Positions 42,460 to 50,741 of a DNA stretch of 64,000 bases are shown one piece after another. The DNA comes from Paracoccus alcaliphilus (GTDB lineage: Bacteria > Pseudomonadota > Alphaproteobacteria > Rhodobacterales > Rhodobacteraceae), in NCBI RefSeq assembly GCF_028553725.1, contig NZ_CP067124.1, positions 561,001 to 625,000 of the forward strand. Reading direction: 5' to 3'. Both the position numbers and the translations under genes were made by a program. The notes beneath the pieces were generated by a model. It was given only the letters and a program-made list of their open reading frames with translations, did no database searches and was not told the DNA's origin. Each line of letters opens with the position of its first letter. Positions within the stretch are counted from its first letter, which is position 1.

Positions 42460-44925
42460 TCAGGCTTTGCGCTTCGTCTCCAGAGGCTTTTCCGCGGAAC
42501 GAAACGCCTGCCACGGATCGGCTTTCAGCACCGCAAGGCGGTTGGGCACATTCGCCACCGTGAAATGATCCGGGCCGATATCGGGGGTCAGTTCCTCCCA
42601 CGCCAAGGGCATCGACACCGCAGCGCCGGGCCGGGCGCGGGGTGACCACGCAGCGACCGCCGTCGAGCCTCGCTGATTGCGCAGATAGTCGATCAGGATC
42701 CTGCCGCGCCGCTTCGATTTCGCAATGGTCGAGACATATCGTTCCGGACTGTCCAGGGCCATGCTGTCGGCGATGGCCTTGGCAAAGCTCTTGACCGCCG
42801 CCCATCCCGCCTTGGGTTTCAGGGGTGCGACGACATGCAGCCCCTTCCCACCCGAGGTTTTCACAAAAGCCGCAAGCCCCGCGTCCTCCAGCCGCTGCCG
42901 CACCTCATGCGCGGCGTCGATCACCGCCTGCCATTCGACGCCCTCACCGGGATCGAGGTCCATGGTGATCGTGTCGGGTCGTTCCCAATCGGCGATGGTC
43001 GTACCCCAAGGATGGATTTCGAGTGCGGCGGATTGCACCAACCCCATCAGCCCGTCCAGATCAGTGATGGAGATCAGCGGCGCGCCCTTCTTGTCCTTCG
43101 GATCGTGGATGGGGACGATATGTTTGTTCATCCCTTTCCACGCATGCTTCTGAAAGAACTTCTGGCCTTCGATGCCAGTGGGGCAGCGCAGCAGCGCCAG
43201 CGGGCGCCCGACGATATAAGGCGCGATCAGCGGCCAGACTTCGGCATGGTAATCCGCAAGCCCCTCTTTGGTGATGCCCTCATCCGGCCAATAGATGCGG
43301 TCGGGATGGGTCAGCGTGACGCGACGGCGTTGGGGCCTGGCGGGCGCATCCTTCACACCCGCCGTTTCGCGGACGATTTCCGCGGCGGGCTTGTCCTCGC
43401 GCAGGCCCCGGAACGACGCATGGCGCAGATGACCGTCGGCGGTCCATGCCCGGAACTCGATCTCGGCCACCAGTTCGGGGCGGACATAGCGAACCTTGCG
43501 CGCTTCGGTCGCGGTCAGCGGTTGCGCGAATGGGCTTTTGTTGACCCGAAGCTTGTCCAGGCTGGCCTGAAGTTCTTCGGCGACCCTGACAGAAAAACCA
43601 GTGCCCACCCGTCCCACATGCTGCAACGCCCCATCCTCGTAAACACCCAGCACCAACGAGCCGATGGCCTTGTCCGACACCGTCGAGGGCACATAACCCG
43701 CCACCACGAATTCCTGCCGCGCCGAGCATTTCGATTTGATCCAGCCCTTGCCGCGCCCTGACCGATAGGGCGCATCGGACTGTTTCGAGACGATCCCCTC
43801 CAGCGACAACCGGCAGGCATGGCGCAGAACCAGCGCGCCGCTTTCATCGAAATGGTCGCTGTAGCGCAACGTCGCCGGAGCAGCGTCCAGCAGCTTTTTC
43901 AAAGCCGCCTTTCGGTCGCTCAACGGGGCTTTGCGCAGATCATATCCGTCGAGATAAAGCAGATCGAACACATACAGCAGAAAACGGTCGTCGCGTCCCT
44001 TGCTCAGATCGGCTTGCAGGGTCGGGAAATCCGAGGCGCCGTTGCCTGTTTCGACCACCAGTTCGCCGTCCAGCAATGCGGTCTCAGCTGGCAGGGCGCG
44101 CAGCGCGTCCACAATCCCGGCTCCAAAGCGATCGGTCCAATCCAGTCCGCTGCGGGTCAGCAGCCGTATATCGGATCCGTCGATCCGGGCCTGCAATCGG
44201 TAGCCGTCGAATTTGATCTCATGCAGCCATTGCGCACCAGTCGGCGGAGCAGCCCGCAATGTCGCCAGCGCCGGTTCCACGAACTCCGGCAACGCGGCCT
44301 TTTTCGCGCGGGGCGCAAGGGGACTGGCCTTGAGCGCTCTGGTTTTCGGTGCGACATCGCCTTTCGCAACATCCTCCACCATGCGCCCGGTCTTCACCGA
44401 CTCGGGGCGTTGCTCAAGAATATCGGGATCGCCCTCGGCACGGGCCGCAGCATCATCGCCCTTGATCAGCAGCCAGTTCTCGCGCTTTTCGCCGGGCTTG
44501 CCGCGCATCCGCACCAGATGCCATCGTCCCGACAGCTTTTCGCCCGACAGTTCGAATTCCAGATGCCCCTTCGCATAGCCCCGATCGGGATCGGCCACGG
44601 GGTTCCAGCTGCCGCGATCCCAGACAATCACCGCACCTGCACCATACTGCCCCTTTGGAATCGTACCCTCGAAGCCGCCATAGTCCAGCGGATGATCCTC
44701 GACATGGACCGCAAGGCGTTTGTCATCGGGGTTCAGGCTTGGTCCCTTGGTGACGGCCCAGCTTTTCAGCACGCCATCCATCTCCAGCCGCAGATCGTAA
44801 TGCAGCCGTGTCGCCGCATGTTTCTGAATGACGAAGGAGTTGCCTTTCTTGTGGGATTTCCGCCCGCGAGGCTCGGACGTGGCCTTGAAGTCCCGCTTCT
44901 TGCGATAGGTTTCCAGTGCCGCCAT
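42460..44925 (-). CDS. ligD: ATP-dependent DNA ligase D (multidomain NHEJ enzyme)
   Basis: The 821-residue protein has three domains in this order. A 3'-phosphoesterase covers about 1-150 (KHAATRLHYDLRLEMDGVLKSWAV, HVEDHPLDYGGFEGTIP). An ATP-dependent ligase covers about 215-510, with the nucleotidyl Lys at 238 in EIKFDGYR. A primase-polymerase domain runs from about 525 to the end (RIYWPDEGITKEGLADY, MDLDPGEGVEW, TSGGKGLHVVAPL). With Ku it repairs double-strand breaks. It follows ku copy 2 by 2 nt and is surely co-transcribed with it from the EcfG-type promoter at 45804-45828. Confidence 0.95.
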   Translation of the reverse strand: MAALETYRKKRDFKATSEPRGRKSHKKGNSFVIQKHAATRLHYDLRLEMDGVLKSWAVTKGPSLNPDDKRLAVHVEDHPLDYGGFEGTIPKGQYGAGAVIVWDRGSWNPVADPDRGYAKGHLEFELSGEKLSGRWHLVRMRGKPGEKRENWLLIKGDDAAARAEGDPDILEQRPESVKTGRMVEDVAKGDVAPKTRALKASPLAPRAKKAALPEFVEPALATLRAAPPTGAQWLHEIKFDGYRLQARIDGSDIRLLTRSGLDWTDRFGAGIVDALRALPAETALLDGELVVETGNGASDFPTLQADLSKGRDDRFLLYVFDLLYLDGYDLRKAPLSDRKAALKKLLDAAPATLRYSDHFDESGALVLRHACRLSLEGIVSKQSDAPYRSGRGKGWIKSKCSARQEFVVAGYVPSTVSDKAIGSLVLGVYEDGALQHVGRVGTGFSVRVAEELQASLDKLRVNKSPFAQPLTATEARKVRYVRPELVAEIEFRAWTADGHLRHASFRGLREDKPAAEIVRETAGVKDAPARPQRRRVTLTHPDRIYWPDEGITKEGLADYHAEVWPLIAPYIVGRPLALLRCPTGIEGQKFFQKHAWKGMNKHIVPIHDPKDKKGAPLISITDLDGLMGLVQSAALEIHPWGTTIADWERPDTITMDLDPGEGVEWQAVIDAAHEVRQRLEDAGLAAFVKTSGGKGLHVVAPLKPKAGWAAVKSFAKAIADSMALDSPERYVSTIAKSKRRGRILIDYLRNQRGSTAVAAWSPRARPGAAVSMPLAWEELTPDIGPDHFTVANVPNRLAVLKADPWQAFRSAEKPLETKRKA

Positions 44926-44927
44926 GG

Positions 44928-45773
44928 TCAGCCTGCCTTCTTGCGGCTGGTGGCGGGTTTTGCCTTGCTTTCCGACCGTGATTTGCGCGGCTTCTTGTCA
45001 GTTACCCCCGCGCTTTCACGCAGGGCTTCCATCAGATCGACCACCTTGCCGCGTTTTTGCGCCTTCACCGGGGTGATCTTGCGGCCTTCCAGCTTGGCTC
45101 TGACCAGATCGGCCAGCGCAGCATCATAGCGGTCGTCGAAATCATTCGGATCGAATTCACCCATTTTTGTGCCAATGATATGCTTGGCCAGATCCAGCAT
45201 CTCGCCCTTGATCTTCACATCGGGGATATCATCGAAAGCCTCGGTCGCCGAACGCACCTGATGGTCGAAATTCAGCGTCGTCGCGATCAGCCCCGCGCCA
45301 TGCGCGCGGATCAACACGCTCCGGACGCGACGGAACAGGACCGTCCGGGCCAGCGCCGCCACCTTTCGCGCACGCATCGCCTCGCGGATCAGGGCAAAGG
45401 CCTCTTGCCCCGTGGGATCCGACGGGGCAAGATAATAGGGCCTGTCGAAATAGACGGTGTCGATATCGACGCAACCGATGAAGGCCGAGACTGCCAGCAC
45501 CTTGTCGCTGTCGGGCACGGCCGAGGCGATTTCCTCGGGTTGCAGCACCACATATTCCCCTGCGCTGGTCTCATATCCCTTGACCTGATCGTCGCGCCCG
45601 ACCGGCTTTCCCGTCTCATTGTCCACGAGTTGACGGCGCACCCGGTGGCCGGTCTTGCGGTTCAGCGTATGAAAGACGATGCGATCCGAGGTCGAGGCTG
45701 CGGTATAAAGCGCGACCGGACAGCTGACCTCGCCGATCTTCAGGACTCCCTTCCAGTTCGCTCTGGGCGCCAT
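44928..45773 (-). CDS. ku: Ku DNA end-binding protein (copy 2, ligD operon)
   Basis: The 281-residue protein from ATG 45773 starts MAPRANWKGVLKIGEVSCPV and has FHTLNRKTGHRVRRQLVD and VKGYETSAGEYVVLQPEE. Its C-terminal tail is long and Lys-rich (KKPRKSRSESKAKP). AGGGAGG lies eight bases upstream; the open frame to 45899 overlaps the promoter and is rejected. Two distinct Ku proteins could form homo- or heterodimers with different recruitment of LigD. Confidence 0.93.
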   Translation of the reverse strand: MAPRANWKGVLKIGEVSCPVALYTAASTSDRIVFHTLNRKTGHRVRRQLVDNETGKPVGRDDQVKGYETSAGEYVVLQPEEIASAVPDSDKVLAVSAFIGCVDIDTVYFDRPYYLAPSDPTGQEAFALIREAMRARKVAALARTVLFRRVRSVLIRAHGAGLIATTLNFDHQVRSATEAFDDIPDVKIKGEMLDLAKHIIGTKMGEFDPNDFDDRYDAALADLVRAKLEGRKITPVKAQKRGKVVDLMEALRESAGVTDKKPRKSRSESKAKPATSRKKAG

Positions 45774-45803
45774 AATTGCCTCCCTGCCAATAGGTTCAGG
45801 GTG

Positions 45804-45828
45804 AACCACCGGCATCGCGGATTGTTCC
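45804..45828 (-). promoter_or_regulatory. EcfG-type promoter for ku-ligD
   Basis: On the minus strand GGAAC (45824-45828), 16 nt, GGTT (45804-45807), 30 nt before ATG 45773. Confidence 0.8.
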
Positions 45829-45961
45829 GGCGGCGAAGGAGGCCGCCTCGATCCGGGCCTGATCGCGCCCACAGGGATATGCCGGCCCGACTCTGCCACG
45901 ACGTTTCGCCATGCAACATCCTTTCGCGACTCGGGCGATCACGCCGAAAGCCTGGTATCGC

Positions 45962-46270
45962 CTAGTCTTTATCCTTGTTGTGCTTGCGGGTCTCGGCCGC
46001 CTTCTTGGCGGATCTGGACCGTTCCGCCGCAGGACGCGCGGCGGAAGCCTTGCCACCTTTCTCGCCGCCCTTTTTCGCGGCTGGATTACCCGTCCGCTTT
46101 CCCCGGCCCGAGCCGGATTTGTTGCCACCACCATCATCCTTGTTGACGGTCGCCCAGGCCCGCCGTTCAGCCTCTTTCTCGGAAACACCCTGCTTTTCAT
46201 AGCTTTCAGCAATATGATCGGCTTTGCGTTCCTGCTTGTCCGTATATTTCGGCTTGTCGCCACGTGGCAT
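45962..46270 (-). CDS. Lys/Gly-rich small basic protein (annotated elsewhere as plasmid stabilization-like)
   Basis: This 102-residue protein starts MPRGDKPKYTDKQERKADHIAESYE and has VSEKEAERRAWATVNKDDGGG, followed by a Lys/Arg/Ala/Gly-rich tail resembling histone H1 tails. Homologues of the N-terminal block are often labelled plasmid stabilization proteins, without functional proof. It may bind DNA nonspecifically. GGAAGGA precedes ATG 46270. No EcfG-type site is seen close to it. Confidence 0.65.
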   Translation of the reverse strand: MPRGDKPKYTDKQERKADHIAESYEKQGVSEKEAERRAWATVNKDDGGGNKSGSGRGKRTGNPAAKKGGEKGGKASAARPAAERSRSAKKAAETRKHNKDKD

Positions 46271-46374
46271 GAAACGTCCTTCCATACTGAGACCGGGAAA
46301 GTCCGCCGCAAGGTTGCGGCGGCGGGGCATAATGTGTCGTCAGGCGGGAATCGGTGCCGCACCCTAGGCGATGA

Positions 46375-46839
46375 TCACAGGGCTGCCGCTTCGTCCAGTG
46401 CTTCGCGGCAGGCTTCCTCATCACCGGCAGCCAGAGCCGCCCGCGCCCGCTCGATCGCGGCGTCGCGATCGCCGGACCCATCCCCGGCCTGCTCGACCGC
46501 TGTCGGCGCGCCCTCCTGCTGCGCCTGGGCATCATCGCCCGACATCGCCAGATCCTCGCCGGTCTGCTCGTCATTGCCGCCTTCCTGGAATTCGGCAGGG
46601 GTGCCGTCCCGGGCAACGCCCTCACCAGCCTCCTCGTCGGACGCCGCCGCTTCAGAGCCGTCATTCACCGCGCCGCCGTCCTCCAGCGGTGCCAGCGAAC
46701 CGTCCTTGGCGATCCCTTCGGTTTCGCCATCCGCCTGATTTTCCAGCGCCGCCAGATCTGCCGCGCAATCGGCACTGGCAAGACCCGCCGTCAGCGCCCA
46801 GATCGCACCCGCCGCCATCAGTTTCGTACCGGTCTTCAT
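46375..46839 (-). CDS. Secreted acidic repeat-containing protein
   Basis: This 154-residue protein has a signal peptide (MKTGTKLMAAGAIWALTAGLASA, cleaved before DCAADL) and a very acidic mature part. Two related segments are visible: GIAKDGSLAPLEDGGAVNDGS and GVARDGTPAEFQEGGNDEQ, suggesting internal duplication. Two Cys frame the mature protein (one near each end) and could form a disulphide. The EcfG-type promoter lies 50 nt upstream. No family is recognised. Confidence 0.65.
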   Translation of the reverse strand: MKTGTKLMAAGAIWALTAGLASADCAADLAALENQADGETEGIAKDGSLAPLEDGGAVNDGSEAAASDEEAGEGVARDGTPAEFQEGGNDEQTGEDLAMSGDDAQAQQEGAPTAVEQAGDGSGDRDAAIERARAALAAGDEEACREALDEAAAL

Positions 46840-46888
46840 TTCGGCCTCCCATCAAATGCGCCCCGACCCCATGTCGGAACGGGCCAGA

Positions 46889-46913
46889 AACAAGCAGGCT
46901 GTCGAAATGTTCC
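46889..46913 (-). promoter_or_regulatory. EcfG-type promoter for the secreted acidic protein
   Basis: On the minus strand GGAAC (46909-46913), 16 nt, TGTT (46889-46892), 49 nt before the start codon. Confidence 0.75.
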
Positions 46914-46971
46914 TGTCAGCCATTGAGCAATGCGGCGGATTGGCCGGACACGGCGCGGCGATCCGACCTGC

Positions 46972-48033
46972 TCATGTCCTCAGCCGCTTTTTGAGAAACT
47001 TCAGAACCTGCTTTTCCTCGTGCCGCAAGCCGGGCTTTTTCAGGTCGTCATCGATCTGATCGCGCAGGTCCAGCGTCAGCTCTTTAGCGAGATAGGCCTC
47101 GATGATCTGCGGGTGAACATAGCATTTGCGGCAGATGGCAGGCGTATTGCCCAAACGGCTGGCGACGCTTTCGATGGCCTCGCGGATATTGCTTCTGGCG
47201 GCGGTCTCGCTGTCGAAACCCTCGTATTCCGACAGGGCCAGCGCCGCCAGCACCGTGCCGGTCCAAGTGCGGAAATCCTTGGCGGTCACCTCGCTGCCCG
47301 TAATCTCGCGCAGATAGTCGTTCACATCCGTCGAGGTGATCTTCTGCCGCACGCCGTCCTTATCCAGATACTGAAACAGGTGCTGGCCGGGAATGTCCTG
47401 CGCGGCACGCACGATCCGGGCCACACGGCGATCGCGGATACCCAGATCCCATTCCTTGCCGCCCTTGCCGTTGAAGCGGAACCGTACCTCATTGCCGTTG
47501 AACCTGACATGCCGGTCGCGCAGCGTGGTCAGCCCATGGGACCGGTTCTGGCGGGCATAATCGCTGTTGCCGACGCGGATCATGGTGTTTTCCAGCAGGA
47601 ACACCACGGTCGCCAGCACCTTGTGGGCAGGCAGCCCACGACGCGACATGTCCTGATCGACCTGTGCCCGGATCTTTGGCAGAAGCCCTGCGAATTCCAG
47701 CATGTGATCGTATTTCGCACTGTCGCGCAGCGCGCGGAAATCCGGGTGATAGCGGTATTGCTTGCGCCCGCGCGCGTCCCGGCCCGTGGCCTGAATATGG
47801 CCACGCGGATCAGGGCAGATCCAGACATCGGTATAGGCGGGCGGCACCGCCAGCGCCGCCAGACGCCTGCGTTCCTCCTGATCGGTGATCCTGTGGCCCT
47901 GCGCATCGCGATAGGAAAAGCCCGTGCCCGCACGAATGCGGCTAATCCCCGGCATGTCGGCATTGACATAGACCAGCCCCGCCTCTTTCGCGGCGGCGCA
48001 GGGGTCCGGGATGGCAGGGGCGTCCTTGGGCAT
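46972..48033 (-). CDS. DNA topoisomerase IB (eukaryote/poxvirus type)
   Basis: This 353-residue type IB enzyme relaxes supercoils through a 3'-phosphotyrosine. Visible are GTGFSYRDAQGH, the QATGRDARGRKQYRYH motif with catalytic Arg and Lys, RVGNSDYARQNRSHGLTTLRDRH, FRFNGKGGKEW, DFRTWTGT and the active-site Tyr region CRKCYVHPQIIEAYL. The start at ATG 48033 is preferred over a TTG at 48051, although neither has a strong ribosome site. It is at the right end of the stress island, next to transposon scraps. Confidence 0.9.
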   Translation of the reverse strand: MPKDAPAIPDPCAAAKEAGLVYVNADMPGISRIRAGTGFSYRDAQGHRITDQEERRRLAALAVPPAYTDVWICPDPRGHIQATGRDARGRKQYRYHPDFRALRDSAKYDHMLEFAGLLPKIRAQVDQDMSRRGLPAHKVLATVVFLLENTMIRVGNSDYARQNRSHGLTTLRDRHVRFNGNEVRFRFNGKGGKEWDLGIRDRRVARIVRAAQDIPGQHLFQYLDKDGVRQKITSTDVNDYLREITGSEVTAKDFRTWTGTVLAALALSEYEGFDSETAARSNIREAIESVASRLGNTPAICRKCYVHPQIIEAYLAKELTLDLRDQIDDDLKKPGLRHEEKQVLKFLKKRLRT

Positions 48034-48295
48034 CGCGCGATCCGCCGTCAATCATGTCGGGACCAACGCCATCTTGGCGCAATGGTTGCGCGGGGAACCA
48101 TCAGCAGTCGCCAGCACGATACTGGCGCGCCAGATGTTCTTTCAGGCGGTGTTACAGTCCGAGATCAGTGCTTCGCCGTGCTCGGTCGGAAGGGCTAAGG
48201 AATCATAAGCTCTGGCTGAGCAACTCCAGTATCAAGCGCATGCGGTCACAACACCCGCAAGATCCTCGCCCATCCCAAGGATGGGCGCTGCGAGA

Positions 48296-48667
48296 CAAGA
48301 TGCCCATTCGCGAGATCGCGCGGCGCAAGGGCATTTCGCGCATCGAGGCCATGGACGCCATTGGTTCAAGTCCATGGCCGAGGGATCAAGAAGTATCTGC
48401 GGGAGTGGATTGTTGAACTTGCGTTTCAGACGCCGGCTCGTTCGAGCAAGCTGGATCCGTATGCCAATCAGCTGACGGCATGGCTTGTTTCGGACCAGCG
48501 CAAATCACGCAAAGAACGCCGGACGGCGAAGCTGATGCACGCCGATCTGGTCAAGCTGGGATATGACGGTTCCTATGAGCGCGTTGCCGCCTTCGTTCGT
48601 GCATCCGGCATTCCCGGTCCAGCTTCGCGCTCCGCTGCATCAAACAGGGGGGCGTCCCGGTTTGAAT
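48296..48667 (+). pseudogene. IS21-family transposase (IstA) N-terminal remnant
   Basis: DKMPIREIARRKGISR is the helix-turn-helix start of IstA. After a break near 48345 the protein continues in another frame with KKYLREWIVELAF, ARSSKLDPYANQLTAWL, SRKERRTAKLMHADLV and YDGSYERVAAFVR. It ends at about 48615. The catalytic DDE domain and IstB are missing. Confidence 0.75.
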
Positions 48668-48771
48668 GAAGGTCCCGAACAGGGGTTCTCGACCCACCGG
48701 GCGCCAACCACCTCGTCAGAGAGCTTGAAGGTGTGCTGGAGATATGTGAGCCCGACAACTAGGCGGCGCCG

Positions 48772-48924
48772 CACCGGCCTCACCCGCCAGGATTTGGAGG
48801 GTCGGATCCTAGCAATCCTGTCCCAGCAGTTGATGGTCCCGAAATTGGTAAAGGTCTTCGCCGCTGAATATATCGCCGAGCGCAACAGCCTCGCTGCCGC
48901 CCATGTCGATAACCGGGCCCCCGG
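48772..48924 (+). pseudogene. Large serine recombinase fragment
   Basis: About 50 codons (RTGLTRQDLEGRILAILSQQ, then VKVFAAEYIAERNSLAAAHVD) align without gaps to residues about 347-397 of the intact recombinase at 61091-62779. This is the segment just after its zinc ribbon. Nucleotide similarity is also high by eye. It is a scrap of a related element left outside the present one. Confidence 0.75.
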
Positions 48925-49007
48925 CGGTTCCTGGAGGCGGTATTTTAGTCCCTATTGTTCCAGCTTGGGTTTCTGTGATCGTAGGAACGGGAAAGGTCAT
49001 GCTGGTT

Positions 49008-49075
49008 CCCTAACGTACTACGGCAGCGAGTTCGTCTCGCACGATCTCGACCTTTGGGCCTATGCCAGCAATGGG
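49008..49075 (+). pseudogene. IS3-family transposase (OrfB) scrap
   Basis: About 20 codons read YYGSEFVSHDLDLWAYA, matching the DNGSEFxSxxLxxWA motif around the second catalytic Asp of IS3-type OrfB. Nothing else of the element remains. It abuts the IS66 remnant on the opposite strand. Confidence 0.55.
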
Positions 49076-49497
49076 CCAGCCGAATGGGATCGCCGCCCTT
49101 GCGCGAAGGTTTGGTCAGCCGGTTGTAGCCGGTGTAGCCGGCGACTTGCAGGATACCGTCGAAGCCGGTCAGGAAGGTTTCGGCATTCTCACCGGCGCGG
49201 CCCGGGGCGTAGAAGTAGGCCACTCCGGGCGGATCGTCCCCGCCCCATGGCCGGTCATCGCGGGCCAAGGCCCAGAGATATCCGGTCTTTGTCCTCCCGC
49301 GCCCCGGATCCAGCACCGGGGCGGTGGTTTCGTCCATGAACAGCTTGCCGGATCGTTTCAGATGCTCGGCCAGCCGGTCGACGACGGGCCTCAGATGGAA
49401 CGCGGCCTTGCCGACCCAATCGGCCAGAACGGCGTGGTGCAGCTCAAGGCCCGCCCGCGCCAGGATCTGGCTTTGGCGGTATAACGGCAAGCGAGTC
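49060..49497 (-). pseudogene. IS66-family transposase (TnpC), internal remnant
   Basis: On the minus strand, from 49497 the frame reads LPLYRQSQILARAGLELHHA, VLADWVGKAAFHLRPVV, KLFMDETTAPVLDPGRGRTKTGYLWAL (first DDE Asp), YFYAPGRAGENAETFL and GYTGYNRLTK, ending at RLAHCW. Here the match stops against the IS3 scrap. Its 5' side is joined directly to the 3' end of a group II intron. The C-terminal block is absent here but a separate C-terminal IS66 scrap lies at 15640-15835. Confidence 0.82.
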
Positions 49498-49529
49498 GCG
49501 CGAGGGGATTTCACCCTCACGCGCTCCCA

Positions 49530-49563
49530 GAACCGTACGTGAACCTCTCGGTTCATACGGCTC
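49530..49563 (-). ncRNA. Group II intron domain V hairpin
   Basis: The 34-nt minus-strand hairpin starts GAGCCG, has a GAGA tetraloop (GNRA type) and closes with CGGTTC. Length, tetraloop and the AGC catalytic-triad position fit domain V, the catalytic core element of group II introns. Confidence 0.75.
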
Positions 49564-49570
49564 CCAGCAT

Positions 49571-49807
49571 TCAGCCATTTGCGTAAAGAAGAGACCAGTG
49601 GGTGAACAATCCCGGCGTGGATTTCGTAATTCCGGCGAGCCAGAGCCACGCTTGCCTAGGCCGTTGCTTGAAGCGTTTATATGTCCACTTCCGCATCACC
49701 CAACGGACCAAATGAGCGTCGATCAGACGTAATGTCGAATATAGCGCCGATTTGTAGAAGCATCTGAAGTAGCCGACCCATCCTGGGCTCAAAGATCGCG
49801 GACACAA
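49571..49807 (-). pseudogene. Group II intron reverse transcriptase/maturase, C-terminal fragment
   Basis: The frame includes GWVGYFRCFYKSALYSTLRLIDAHLVRWVMRKWTYKRF, RPRQAWLWLAGI and PGLFTHW. This is the maturase/thumb end of bacterial intron-encoded proteins. The polymerase domain is missing. Confidence 0.78.
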
Positions 49808-50004
49808 GAAAGCAGCCAGCCTGCGATTGATCCAGAATCCCGACTATTTAGTCCGGTCAAACATGCCGGATGGGTTGCGGTGCATTAGGCCAATAGTCAT
49901 CAAACATCGTGCTTACAGTCACTTACCTGACCGCGTCGTGGTTATCTTTTATCTGCATGCTTTTGCCGCCGACGGATACGGGATTATGCATTTTCGCTAC
50001 TGAC

Positions 50005-50083
50005 GGTCCGACTATTACCTTTTCTCGATTGGATGCGGCCCTGCGGGATAATATGGACCGGGCGGCGAAAGGTCCGACTATTA
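50005..50083. repeat. Two direct copies of GGTCCGACTATTA
   Basis: The 13-bp sequence occurs at 50005-50017 and 50071-50083, 66 nt apart, and CCCGACTATTTAGTCCGGTC at 49831-49850 is partly related. They could be protein-binding iterons or the ends of a lost element. Confidence 0.6.
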
Positions 50084-50637
50084 GCTGATGGGGGTGTCGC
50101 CCGCCCTGCCCTGCACTCCGCATCTTCGCCTCGTCATTGAAACGTCATGGGCGCATGGAACACCCAACATCATCGGCGGCGATTCCGGAACATGAGGATA
50201 AACCAATCCGCAGATCTGGTCGTATGAAAATCCCAGGATAGCTCATCCCCCAAGTAATACCGCCTGAGAAAAGAAACTACGATTACGAAACAGGGCATCC
50301 TCATCGATCCAGCCACTTGTTCACCAGGATGAACAGCAATCGACCCAATGTGGCAGGCCGACGTCGGCTCCGTTCACAAGACGCCCGGACACTCCGAGGA
50401 AGCCTTGGGGCTGCACCCCGGAACGCTGATCGCCGAAACTGCACGGTTCAGAAAAAAATGCTGAACTGGTCAGTCAATGATCAGGCCCCCAGCCCATCAC
50501 CAACGCCGTGCTGACGGTGAACAGCACGGTCAGGTTTTCTGAAGGGCGCTCACAACCGTCTCAAAAGAGATGTTCAACGTCACTATCCACTTGCACCACT
50601 TCAAAGCATGCTGTTGATATTAGCCGCCGGCACGACC

Positions 50638-50704
50638 GAGGGATCCAATCAGGGAATCTCCTGCCGGACGCGGCCCAAACAGAGCAATCCCCTGATTGAT
50701 CCTC
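50638..50704. repeat. Imperfect inverted repeat, arms of about 17 nt
   Basis: The left arm GAGGGATCCAATCAGGG (50638-50654) pairs with the right arm at 50688-50704 (its complement reads GAGGATCAATCAGGGG), with single-base gaps. The loop is about 33 nt. Confidence 0.6.
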
Positions 50705-50711
50705 TGTCGAC

Positions 50712-50741
50712 GGATGGAACTTGCAGCTGCAAGTTCCATCC
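50712..50741. repeat. Perfect 30-bp palindrome
   Basis: GGATGGAACTTGCAG is followed immediately by its exact reverse complement. It has no spacer, so it could form a cruciform or serve as a symmetric protein-binding or recombination site. It lies 8 nt after the preceding inverted repeat. Confidence 0.9.

Larger units (their letters stand above)
49498..49830 (-). mobile_element. Group II intron, 3' remnant (ORF end plus domains V/VI)
   Basis: On the minus strand this holds the last part of an intron-encoded reverse transcriptase/maturase, then the domain V hairpin, then the intron end joined to the IS66 transposase frame. The 5' part of the intron and the upstream exon are missing beyond about 49830. 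The exact splice boundary was not resolved, and lies within a few bases of 49497. Confidence 0.75.

Noticed and set aside
48563..49339. A 258-codon plus-strand gene
   Set aside because: The frame is a patchwork of IS21, recombinase, IS3 and antisense IS66 scraps, not one gene.
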